From Pseudomonas sp. Root71 (GTDB taxonomy: Bacteria; Pseudomonadota; Gammaproteobacteria; Pseudomonadales; Pseudomonadaceae): a stretch of DNA of 64,000 bases. A program made the translations under genes and the position numbers. The stretch spans positions 358,753-422,752 of the forward strand of contig NZ_LMHY01000012.1 in NCBI RefSeq assembly GCF_001429045.1, given 5' to 3'. Shown here in pieces: positions 48,348 to 55,573 of this stretch (position 1 is the stretch's first letter; every line of letters begins with the position of its first letter). Under the pieces are notes generated by a model that did not search any database, was not told the DNA's origin, and saw only the letters and a program-made list of their open reading frames with translations.

Positions 48348-50015
48348 CTAATGGAGCGCAACCACCAGCAGCACCAGGTTCAGCAGCAAGGACACCAGCG
48401 CCAATGTCCGCCAGACTTTCAGTGGCTCGCGTTCCAGCAAGGGCTTGGGACGCACGCTCAAGCTGCGGCGTTCGCCCTGTTCCATCAGCAGCAGCCATTC
48501 TTCCGCCGTTTCGAAACGCTGGTCGGGGGCCGCCGCCACGGCGCGTTCCAGGCTATGGGCGATCCAGTCCGGCAGGTCGGGCCGGTAGCGGCTGGCGTTG
48601 ACCGGGAGGCCAAACCTGGGGCGTTGGAACGCTTCGATTTCGCCATAGGGATAGTGCCCGGTGAGCAGGAAATACAGGGTCACACCGACGGCGTACAAGT
48701 CCTGCCGTGGCGTCGGTACTTCGCCGCGAAAGGCTTCGGGTGCAATGTAACTGGGTGTACCCGGCAGCGCCCAGGGCAGGTCTTGCGAGAGACCGGGGCA
48801 GTAGGCCAGGCCGAAATCCAGCAGGCGCAACTCGCCATCGTCCCCCAGCAGCAGGTTCTCCGGCTTGATATCGCGATGCAGGATCTGCCGCCGGTGCAAC
48901 AGGCCGACCGCTCGCAGCAAGCGTTCGGCGATGTCTTGCCACTGGGGCAACGGCAAGGGGCCGCTTTGCTCATGCCGTTGGGCCAGGGTAGCGCCCGAAT
49001 ATTCTCGCATCACGTAGTACAAATGCTGACGCTGACTGGCGGCATGGACTTCAGGAAAGTGTCGACCGGCCACGCGTTTGAGAAACCATTCCTCCGACAG
49101 TAATGCTTGCCCGGCCTGGTGATCGTCGTGCAGGCGCCCGGGCAGGGTTTTCAGCAGCCAGGGTTGTTGCTGGCTGTCGCGAATGCGATAAAGCAGCGAT
49201 TGCTGGCTCTGTGCGACGATCCCCTCGACCTGCCAGCCCTCGAACGCCTGACCCGGTTTCAGGGCGGGCGGCAGTGGCCATTGCTGCAAGTGCATCAATG
49301 CATCGCCAATGCTCGCTTCGCCCAAGGCATCGACCCGTACCAGCAAGGCGCTGGCGTTGTCCTGGCTGCCCGCCAGGTGCGCGGCATTGACCAGGGTTTG
49401 CGCAGCGCTGTGCAAGTCCGGTTGGTCCCGCAGGATCGCGGCAATGGCGGTATCGCCCAGGACGGCCCAGACGCCGTCGCTGAGCAGGACGAAGCTTTCA
49501 TCGGGGCGCAACTCACCGTCGAGAAAATCCAGCACCAGGTGTTGATCGAGCCCCAGTGCCCGTTTCAGCACATGCTGCATGCCCGGCTGGTCCCAGACGT
49601 GATCCTCACTGATTCGCTGCAATTGGTCGGCGTGCCAGCGATACACCCGGCAATCGCCGACATGGGCCAGGGTAAAACGCCGGCCACGCAGGACCAGCGC
49701 ACTGAGGGTGGTCAGCAGCGGTTGTCCGCCGCCATTGGCCTGCAACCAGCGGTTCTGCGCCAGCAACAGACGATCGAGCGCCTGTGCGACGCTCCAGGTT
49801 TCCGGCGTGGCGTAGTAATCCAGCGCCAGGGCCTGCAGCGTCGAACGGGCGGCCAGACCGCCATCGACGCACTGGCTGACACCGTCGGCAATCGCGAACA
49901 GGTAACCCTTGCTCGCGGCCAGCGCCGGAGCCGGCGTGACCAGGCGCAGGGCATCCTGGTTTTCCTCGCGGGGACCGATGGCACTGGCTTCGGCGAAACT
50001 CAGTTGCAGGCTCAT
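48348..50015 (-). CDS. stpK: PP2C phosphatase / Ser-Thr kinase fusion
   Basis: A 555-residue bifunctional signalling protein. Residues 1-235 form a PP2C phosphatase with metal aspartates in AIADGVSQ, HVGDCRVYR, LLSDGVWA and GSQDNASALLV. Residues 260-510 form a Hanks-type kinase with lysine in PWLLKTLPG, HRDIKPENLLL, DFG in LLDFGLAYCPG and YIAPEAF; the glycine loop is degenerate. A single C-terminal transmembrane helix (WRTLALVSLLLNLVLLVVAL) anchors it. It starts 7 bases after the nitrate-transporter stop, so it is co-transcribed with it. Its substrate in nitrate uptake is unknown. Confidence 0.92.
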   Translation of the reverse strand: MSLQLSFAEASAIGPREENQDALRLVTPAPALAASKGYLFAIADGVSQCVDGGLAARSTLQALALDYYATPETWSVAQALDRLLLAQNRWLQANGGGQPLLTTLSALVLRGRRFTLAHVGDCRVYRWHADQLQRISEDHVWDQPGMQHVLKRALGLDQHLVLDFLDGELRPDESFVLLSDGVWAVLGDTAIAAILRDQPDLHSAAQTLVNAAHLAGSQDNASALLVRVDALGEASIGDALMHLQQWPLPPALKPGQAFEGWQVEGIVAQSQQSLLYRIRDSQQQPWLLKTLPGRLHDDHQAGQALLSEEWFLKRVAGRHFPEVHAASQRQHLYYVMREYSGATLAQRHEQSGPLPLPQWQDIAERLLRAVGLLHRRQILHRDIKPENLLLGDDGELRLLDFGLAYCPGLSQDLPWALPGTPSYIAPEAFRGEVPTPRQDLYAVGVTLYFLLTGHYPYGEIEAFQRPRFGLPVNASRYRPDLPDWIAHSLERAVAAAPDQRFETAEEWLLLMEQGERRSLSVRPKPLLEREPLKVWRTLALVSLLLNLVLLVVALH

Positions 50016-50022
50016 CGAGGCC

Positions 50023-51234
50023 TCAGACCCGCGCAGCCGTCACGGCGGCCGAACCCCAGGTGGTTCTCCAGCGACGTTTCACGCCGTGCAGACCGAACCA
50101 GGCCAGGACGCCGAGGCTGGCGAACAACCACAGCGCCAGTTGATAGCTGCCGGTGCTTTGCTTGATCGCGCCCATGCCGGCCGCGAGGGCAAACCCGCCG
50201 ATACCGCCGGCCATGCCGATCAGGCCGGTCATCACGCCGATTTCCCGGCGAAAACGCTGGGGCACCAACTGGAATACCGCGCCATTGCCTGCGCCCAGAC
50301 CGAGCATGGTGCAGACGAAAAGTGCCAGGGCGGCGTAGGAACTCGGCAGGTTGAAGCCGACCACGGCAATGCAGGTCGCCGCGACGGTGTACATCGCCAA
50401 CAGGGTCCGAATGCCGCCAAACCGGTCAGCCAGTGCACCACCCAGGGGGCGCATCAGGCTGCCACCGAACACGCAGGCAGCGGTGTAGTAGCCGGCAGTC
50501 ACCGGGTTCAGGCCGTACTGGTCGTTGAAATAACCGGGCAGGGCGCTGGCCAGGCCGATGAAACCGCCGAACGTCACGCTGTAGAAAAACATGAACCACC
50601 AGCTGTCACGATCACCCAAGGCCTTGAAGTAGTCGGCCATGGATTTGGCTTTTGGCCGCTCGGGGGCATTGCGGGCCAGCCAGGCGAAGACGACCAGGGT
50701 CAGGATCAACGGAATCAGGGCAAAGCCGAACACGTTGCTCCAGCCAAACGCCGCCGCCAGCACCGGAGCGATCAATGCCGCGAGGACCGTGCCCGAGTTA
50801 CCCGCGCCGGCGATGCCCATGGCCTTGCCTTGATGCTGCGGCGGATACCACTGGGAGGCCAGGGGGAGGGCGACGGCGAACGAAGCGCCGGCCATGCCGA
50901 GGAACAGGCCCAGCAGCAAGGCTTGCTCGTAGCTGTGGATCCCGAGTTTCCAGGCGCCGAACAGGGCGCAGATCACGATGACCTGGCCGATCAGGCCGGC
51001 GGTTTTGGGCGACAGGCGATCAGCCAGCATCCCCATCACGAAGCGCAACACCGCCCCGGCCAGAATCGGCGTGGCGACCACCAGCCCCCGTTGCTGTGTC
51101 GTCAGCTGCAGGTCAGCGGCGATCTGCACCGCCAAAGGACCGAGCAGGTACCAGACCATGAAACTCAGGTCGAAATAGAGGAACGCTGCGAACAATGTGG
51201 GTGTATGGCCGGATTTCCAGAAGCTTGAATTCAT
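50023..51234 (-). CDS. MFS nitrate/nitrite transporter (NarK/NasA family)
   Basis: A 403-residue MFS transporter with 12 predicted helices. Family signatures seen include the nitrate-signature-like GMAGASFAVALPLASQWYP and the second GMAGGIGGFALAAGMG. The N-terminus MNSSFWKSGHTPTLFAAFLYFD is typical of Pseudomonas nitrate transporters. It sits downstream of a sigma-54 promoter and a NasT target leader, and immediately upstream of the kinase/phosphatase gene. It would import nitrate for assimilation. I leave the symbol blank because names for transporter and reductase are swapped between species. Confidence 0.92.
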   Translation of the reverse strand: MNSSFWKSGHTPTLFAAFLYFDLSFMVWYLLGPLAVQIAADLQLTTQQRGLVVATPILAGAVLRFVMGMLADRLSPKTAGLIGQVIVICALFGAWKLGIHSYEQALLLGLFLGMAGASFAVALPLASQWYPPQHQGKAMGIAGAGNSGTVLAALIAPVLAAAFGWSNVFGFALIPLILTLVVFAWLARNAPERPKAKSMADYFKALGDRDSWWFMFFYSVTFGGFIGLASALPGYFNDQYGLNPVTAGYYTAACVFGGSLMRPLGGALADRFGGIRTLLAMYTVAATCIAVVGFNLPSSYAALALFVCTMLGLGAGNGAVFQLVPQRFRREIGVMTGLIGMAGGIGGFALAAGMGAIKQSTGSYQLALWLFASLGVLAWFGLHGVKRRWRTTWGSAAVTAARV

Positions 51235-51334
51235 TGCGCACCTCAGCTGTGAAGAGTCTCGAAAGGAGTCATGAGCTTGCAGGTGGGGCGCCGATACGGC
51301 CGCACCACCGGCCCCGTGCTCTGGGGCCAAAACG

Positions 51335-51418
51335 AAAAAACGCCGCCACCCGATCCGCCAAGGGCAAATGAGGTGAGCGACGTCTTTGTCGTAGGTGGGG
51401 CAACCGCCGTTGGTTACC
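51335..51418 (-). promoter_or_regulatory. NasT (ANTAR) target leader of the nitrate transporter operon
   Basis: RNA sense: P1 is GGUAACC-AACGGC-GGUUGCC (51399-51418) and P2 is CGAC-AAAGAC-GUCG (51378-51391). Each has a 6-base loop with A1 and G4. The terminator arms CGUCGC-CACC and GGUG-GCGGCG (51341-51350 with 51372-51382, one bulged base) end in six U residues and include half of P2. A further hairpin, GGCCCC/GGGGCC (51310-51328), lies closer to the gene. This is the same logic as in the nirB leader with different stems. Confidence 0.82.
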
Positions 51419-51433
51419 TGTAGTGATTACCTA

Positions 51434-51448
51434 GCCAGATCTGTGCCA
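51434..51448 (-). promoter_or_regulatory. sigma-54 promoter of the nitrate transporter operon
   Basis: Minus-strand TGGCACAGATCTGGC has a perfect -24 TGGCAC and a -12 GC 10 bases from the GG. The predicted transcript begins just before hairpin P1, leaving little spare leader. Confidence 0.72.
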
Positions 51449-51470
51449 TATCGGAAATTTGTGTAAAGCA

Positions 51471-51548
51471 AAAAGATCGCAGCCTTCGGCAGCTCCTACA
51501 GGGGAATCTGTGCACCCCGTAGGAGCTGCCGAAGGCTGCGATCTTTTG
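51471..51548. repeat. Inverted repeat (GATCGCAGCCTTCGGCAGCTCCTA family)
   Basis: AAAAGATCGCAGCCTTCGGC and its inverted copy flank a short loop, between the nasT end and the transporter promoter. On the minus strand it directly follows nasT. Confidence 0.9.
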
Positions 51549-51552
51549 TTGT

Positions 51553-52128
51553 TCAACCCAATAATTCACTCATGGCAATAATCTGCTCCGCCACTTGAAT
51601 CAGCTTCTGCTGGCGGCTCATCGCCTGGCGGCGCATCAGTGTGTAGGCCTCTTCCTCGTTGCAGTCCTTCATTTTCATCAGCAGCCCCTTGGCCAGTTCG
51701 ATGCGCTTGCGCTCGGCCAATTGCTGGTCGCGGGCATGCAACTGGGCGCGCAAGGCCTGGTCACTCTCGAAGCGTGCCATGGCCACATCGAGAATCGGCT
51801 GCAGGCGTTGTGCGTGAATGCCTTCGACGATGTAGGCACTGACCCCGGACTTGATCGCCTGGCGCATCACATCGGGGTCGTGTTCGTCCGTGAACATCAC
51901 AATCGGGCGTGGCTGGTCGCGCGTCACCAGCACCACTTGTTCCATGACATCGCGGCCCGGTGACTCGGTATCGATCAGAATTACATCCGGACGCACCGTT
52001 TCGACGCGTTCGGGCAAGTCGATGGTCAGGCCGGATTCATCGATCACTTCGAATCCGGCTTCGGTCAGGGCGGCCTTCAGGCGTCCGACTTTTTTGGCGG
52101 TGTCGTTGATCAGCAGGATACGCAGCAT
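51553..52128 (-). CDS. nasT: Nitrate-responsive antiterminator NasT (ANTAR)
   Basis: A 191-residue response-regulator-like antiterminator. The receiver fold (MLRILLINDTAKKVGRLK, acceptor-position D53 in LIDTESP) is followed by an ANTAR RNA-binding domain (about residues 130-187, GLLMKMKDCNEEEAYTLMRRQA). In related bacteria NasT is held by NasS and, when nitrate binds NasS, is released to bind paired hexaloops and prevent termination. Two such leaders are present in this window. It begins 15 bases after nasS. Confidence 0.95.
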   Translation of the reverse strand: MLRILLINDTAKKVGRLKAALTEAGFEVIDESGLTIDLPERVETVRPDVILIDTESPGRDVMEQVVLVTRDQPRPIVMFTDEHDPDVMRQAIKSGVSAYIVEGIHAQRLQPILDVAMARFESDQALRAQLHARDQQLAERKRIELAKGLLMKMKDCNEEEAYTLMRRQAMSRQQKLIQVAEQIIAMSELLG

Positions 52129-52143
52129 GTTCGTGGTCTCCTG

Positions 52144-53355
52144 TCAGCGGCTGGCGGATCGGTGCGAGCTGTCGCTCATTGCATGCAGTTTGAAACTGCG
52201 GGCATAACCGGCCGGGTCCGAGCCGTCCCAGATTTTGCCGTCGATCAACTGACTGCTGCGCATTTCCCCGGCTGACGAAGCGACGCCGACGGCACGGGCG
52301 GCTTCACGGTAGAGGTCCAGTTGCTGGACCTGCCGGGCCACCGCGAGATAGTCCGGGTCATCGCGCAACAAGCCCCAGCGGCGGAACTGGGTCATGAACC
52401 ACATGCCGTCGGACAGGTACGGCAGGTTGACCTCGCCGTCCCCGTGCAGGCGCAGCGCGTGCGGGTCTTGCCAGCGGTGGCCAAGGCCGTCGGCGTATTC
52501 GCCCAGAAGGCGCGGTTCGATGCAGTCCAGTGGTGCGTCAAGGTACTGCGCGGCACTGAGCAGTTGTGCGGTGCTGCGGCGATTTTCGGTGCTTTCTTCG
52601 ATGAAGCGGCTGGCTTCCAGAATCGCCATCACCAACACCCGGGCGGTATTGGGGTATTGCTCGACGAACGCACGGGTGCAGCCGAGGACCTTTTCCGGAT
52701 GATCGGGCCAGATGGTCTGGGTCGTGGCCAGGGTGAAACCGAGGTCCTGTTGCACGGCGCTGGCGGACCAGGGTTCGCCGACGCAGAACCCGTCGATACG
52801 CCCGGCCCGCAGGTGCGCGACCATTTGCGGTGGCGGCACCACCACGCTGTCGACATCCAGCAGCGGGTGAATGCCCTGGCTGGCGAGCCAGTAATACAAC
52901 CACATGGCGTGGGTGCCGGTGGGAAACGTCTGGGCGAAGGTGAGTTTTGAGCGAGTTTGGTGCACGTGCCGATCCAGTGCTTCAGGACTGGTCACTCCAA
53001 GCGCCTGCAGGCCGTGGGACAGATTGATGCTCTGACCGTTCCGGTTCAGGCCCATCAACACGGCCATGTCGGTCGCGGCCACGCCACCGATGCCCAGGTG
53101 AACGGCGTAAATCAGGCCATAGAGGCTGTGGGCGGCATCGAGTTCGCCGCTGACCAGTTTGTCCCGCAGGTTGGCCCAGGACGATTGCCGCTTGAGGTTC
53201 AGGGTCAAACCGTGGGGCTGGGCGAAGCCCTGTGTGGCGGCGACAACCACAGAAGCGCAGTCGCTCAGGGCCATGAAGCCGAGATTGATTTCGGTTTTTT
53301 CCGGGGCATCGCTGCCATTGACCCAAGCCAGGGGGCCGGCTGACGGTTCGTTCAT
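52144..53355 (-). CDS. nasS: Nitrate sensor NasS
   Basis: A 403-residue cytoplasmic NrtA-like periplasmic-binding fold without a signal peptide, as expected for the soluble nitrate sensor NasS. INLGFMALSDCASVVVA and GTHAMWLYYWLASQGIHP are nitrate-binding family segments. The start at 53355 (MNEPSAGPLAWV) is used: a longer in-frame ATG at 53490 falls inside the sigma-54 promoter and would encode the terminator hairpin as protein. It would sequester NasT when nitrate is absent. Confidence 0.92.
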   Translation of the reverse strand: MNEPSAGPLAWVNGSDAPEKTEINLGFMALSDCASVVVAATQGFAQPHGLTLNLKRQSSWANLRDKLVSGELDAAHSLYGLIYAVHLGIGGVAATDMAVLMGLNRNGQSINLSHGLQALGVTSPEALDRHVHQTRSKLTFAQTFPTGTHAMWLYYWLASQGIHPLLDVDSVVVPPPQMVAHLRAGRIDGFCVGEPWSASAVQQDLGFTLATTQTIWPDHPEKVLGCTRAFVEQYPNTARVLVMAILEASRFIEESTENRRSTAQLLSAAQYLDAPLDCIEPRLLGEYADGLGHRWQDPHALRLHGDGEVNLPYLSDGMWFMTQFRRWGLLRDDPDYLAVARQVQQLDLYREAARAVGVASSAGEMRSSQLIDGKIWDGSDPAGYARSFKLHAMSDSSHRSASR

Positions 53356-53368
53356 CGCGTGTTCACCT

Positions 53369-53422
53369 TGCAAAAAAAACGTCGTCCCGAGTTCTTGCTT
53401 GAGCAGGCCGGGGACGACGCCA
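53369..53422 (-). terminator. Attenuator-like hairpin in the nasS leader
   Basis: RNA sense: CGUCGUCCC ... GGGACGACG with a loop of about 24 bases followed by eight U residues, ending near 53372, less than 20 bases before the nasS ATG. It is a complete intrinsic terminator placed before the coding region, so nasST expression must involve readthrough. No pair of A1/G4 hexaloops precedes it. Confidence 0.75.
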
Positions 53423-53473
53423 TTGTCTTTGCACACATTCGGTCGTTGGCATGGGTGCTGGTGCCCAGAGTGG

Positions 53474-53489
53474 TGCAAGGCATATGCCA
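53474..53489 (-). promoter_or_regulatory. sigma-54 promoter of nasST
   Basis: Minus-strand TGGCATATGCCTTGCA matches the -24/-12 consensus with GG and GC 10 bases apart and a TTGCA -12 element. The leader to nasS is about 105 bases and contains the attenuator hairpin. Confidence 0.72.
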
Positions 53490-53538
53490 TTATCCGTTGA
53501 TTTGATCACGCGCCTCGCTTGCCACCCCGTTGCCCGGC

Positions 53539-53544
53539 TATAAT
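53539..53544 (+). promoter_or_regulatory. Possible -10 element for pyrD
   Basis: A perfect TATAAT lies 40 bases before the pyrD ATG, but no well-spaced -35 box is visible, so this is tentative. Confidence 0.4.
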
Positions 53545-53583
53545 CGCCGCCTCAATTCGCCGCCAATCGAGTCAAATCCGCCC

Positions 53584-54603
53584 ATGTACACCCTGGCCCG
53601 TCAGCTGTTGTTCAAACTCTCCCCGGAAACCTCCCACGATCTGTCCCTGGACCTGATCGGCGCGGGCGGGCGTCTTGGGCTCAACGGCTTGCTGTGCAAG
53701 GCCCCGGCGAAGCTGCCGGTGAATGTCATGGGCCTGGATTTCCCGAATCCGGTAGGTCTGGCCGCCGGCCTGGACAAGAACGGCGCAGCCATCGATGGTT
53801 TCGCCCAGCTGGGTTTCGGTTTTGTCGAAATCGGCACCATCACGCCGCGTCCGCAGCCGGGTAACCCGAAGCCACGTCTGTTCCGCTTGCCGGAAGCCGA
53901 GGCGATCATCAACCGCATGGGTTTCAACAACCTCGGTGTCGATCACCTGCTGGCCCGCGTGGCGGCGGCCAAGTACAAAGGCGTGCTGGGCATCAACATC
54001 GGCAAGAACTTCGATACGCCGGTCGAGCGTGCCGTGGACGACTACCTGATCTGCCTGGACAAGGTCTATGCCCACGCCAGCTATGTGACGGTCAACGTCA
54101 GTTCGCCGAACACGCCGGGCCTGCGCAGCCTGCAATTCGGTGACTCGCTCAAGCAGTTGCTGGCCGATCTGGCCGAGCGCCGCGCGGAACTGGCATTGCG
54201 TCATGGCAAGCATGTACCGCTGGCGATCAAGATCGCGCCGGACATGAGCGACGAAGAAACCGCACAAGTTGCGCAAGCGCTGATCGAAACCGGGATGGAT
54301 GCCGTCATCGCCACCAACACCACCCTGAGCCGCGCAGGCGTCGAAGGCATGGAGCATGGCGAAGAAGCCGGTGGCCTGTCCGGCGCACCGGTTCGTGACA
54401 AGAGCACCCACACCGTGCAAGTGCTGGCGTCGGAGCTGGGTGGGCGTTTGCCGATCATTGCGGCGGGCGGCATTACCGAAGGCAAGCACGCGGCCGAGAA
54501 AATCGCAGCGGGCGCGAGCCTGGTGCAGATCTATTCGGGCTTCATCTACAAAGGCCCGGCGCTGATTCGTGAGTCGGTAGACGCAATCGCAGCGCTACGC
54601 TGA
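53584..54603 (+). CDS. pyrD: Dihydroorotate dehydrogenase (quinone), class 2
   Basis: A 339-residue membrane-associated class 2 enzyme oxidising dihydroorotate to orotate with quinone in pyrimidine synthesis. The amphipathic N-terminus ([20 protein letters not shown]) is the membrane-association helix pair. [14 protein letters not shown] holds the catalytic serine, and GAGLDKNG-like [13 protein letters not shown] and [10 protein letters not shown] are FMN contacts. The start at 53584 is the normal family start. A long inverted repeat follows. Confidence 0.96.
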   Translation: MYTLARQLLFKLSPETSHDLSLDLIGAGGRLGLNGLLCKAPAKLPVNVMGLDFPNPVGLAAGLDKNGAAIDGFAQLGFGFVEIGTITPRPQPGNPKPRLFRLPEAEAIINRMGFNNLGVDHLLARVAAAKYKGVLGINIGKNFDTPVERAVDDYLICLDKVYAHASYVTVNVSSPNTPGLRSLQFGDSLKQLLADLAERRAELALRHGKHVPLAIKIAPDMSDEETAQVAQALIETGMDAVIATNTTLSRAGVEGMEHGEEAGGLSGAPVRDKSTHTVQVLASELGGRLPIIAAGGITEGKHAAEKIAAGASLVQIYSGFIYKGPALIRESVDAIAALR

Positions 54604-54607
54604 ACCC

Positions 54608-54689
54608 CTGTAGGAGCTGCCGAAGGCTGCGATCTTTTGATTTTAGAAATCAAGGTCAAAAGATCGCAGCCTTCGGCAGCTCCTACAAG
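54608..54689. repeat. Inverted repeat (TGTAGGAGCTGCCGAAGG family)
   Basis: CTGTAGGAGCTGCCGAAGG and GATCTTTTGAT followed by the inverted copy ending CAGCTCCTACAAGG. It is very similar to those at 51471 and 60412. Confidence 0.9.
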
Positions 54690-54713
54690 GTAATGGGGTA
54701 TATGGGACAGGCA

Positions 54714-54740
54714 TAAAAAAGGGCTCCATAAAGGAGCCCC
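54714..54740 (-). terminator. Intrinsic terminator of rmf
   Basis: Minus strand GGGGCTCC-TTTAT-GGAGCCC followed by six T residues. It lies 87 bases past the rmf stop, so the rmf mRNA has a sizeable 3' untranslated region. Confidence 0.85.
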
Positions 54741-54827
54741 TGGGCCGGAGCCCGCCGTCCGGATGGGACGTGCGTGGTTAATTCAGTACAAAGTCAGATT
54801 GTCGTGTCGGAGTGTTGTGCCCTGTAA

Positions 54828-55043
54828 TTAGCCGACGGCGTGAAGTTCGTTGAGTCTGTGGATTCCCGCAGTGCCGGTCATACCGTCCCAGTTGTCGCCG
54901 CGTCCTTCTCGCCAGCCGTTGATCCAGGCTTGACGTACCGACGGTAGAGTAAATGGGCAAAGCTCACGGGATTTACCACCAACGCCATATTGATATCCGC
55001 GCAAAAATGCTCTTTCCAACGGATCACGCTTAAGTCTTCTCAT
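54828..55043 (-). CDS. rmf: Ribosome modulation factor
   Basis: A 71-residue basic protein that dimerises 70S ribosomes into inactive 100S particles in stationary phase. The family signature is seen in RDPLERAFLRGYQYGVGGKS and CPFTLPSVRQAWINGWREGR. It is somewhat longer than the E. coli protein (55 residues) through a C-terminal extension. It is transcribed away from rlmL and convergent with pyrD; the pyrD-rmf-rlmL neighbourhood is usual in Pseudomonas. Confidence 0.95.
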   Translation of the reverse strand: MRRLKRDPLERAFLRGYQYGVGGKSRELCPFTLPSVRQAWINGWREGRGDNWDGMTGTAGIHRLNELHAVG

Positions 55044-55573
55044 AGGGTGTTGCCCTCACTTGTTGACTGTATTTATCGCGTCGACCTCTATTGAGGTCTG
55101 GCAGAAAAACTCTGCCGTTGGGGGCTCGTTGCCGGCGTGACGAGCCAAGGTGTTGGCGTCATTGCGGCGCCAACCTGTATTGAGTTCTAACCAATGCGTC
55201 ACATCGAGGGAATGATCGTTTTGTCATAAGGACGTAACCGTTCATGTGCTAACGCCATAAGTAACAGAGCAGTTGTAGCGTATTTATTGGCCAAACCCCG
55301 GTATGATCGGCTCTGCGCTGGATGATGGGCTTAATCCTTTACTGAGAATGGCTCCCGTTGCCGGGAAGCACTATTCGACGAAGGGTCGACTTATGACATT
55401 TTGTTGCATCAACTTTTTTATCTGTCCTTGCATCTAAGCTCATTTAACCCGGGCAGCAGGGGTGGAACGGCACACCTTCGTGCCACGCGGGCGTTCTTCG
55501 AGAAAAGCGCCTGATTGAAAACCGGACCGGCAATGCGTTGCGCGGTCACTCAGCTAAAGGTTCTGGAATTCCC
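55044..55573. other. 530-base intergenic region between rmf and rlmL
   Basis: No convincing open frame or RNA gene. It must contain the divergent promoters of rmf and rlmL. Visible hairpins include GTTGGCG-N9-CGCCAAC (55151-55173) and GGCAC-N6-GTGCC (55469-55484). A TATGAT at 55302 could be a -10 box but lacks a well-placed -35. The length and hairpins would permit a small RNA. Confidence 0.5.

Noticed and set aside
51235..51330. N-terminal extension of the nitrate transporter to 51330
   Set aside because: The residues are not membrane-protein-like, and the region is the leader between the terminator and the true start.
53369..53460. ANTAR hexaloop in the nasS leader (AAAGAC)
   Set aside because: The sequences flanking the hexamer do not pair, and no second A1/G4 loop with a good stem was found.
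53356..53490. N-terminal extension of nasS to an ATG at 53490
   Set aside because: That ATG lies inside the sigma-54 promoter, and the extension would translate the terminator hairpin and U-run.
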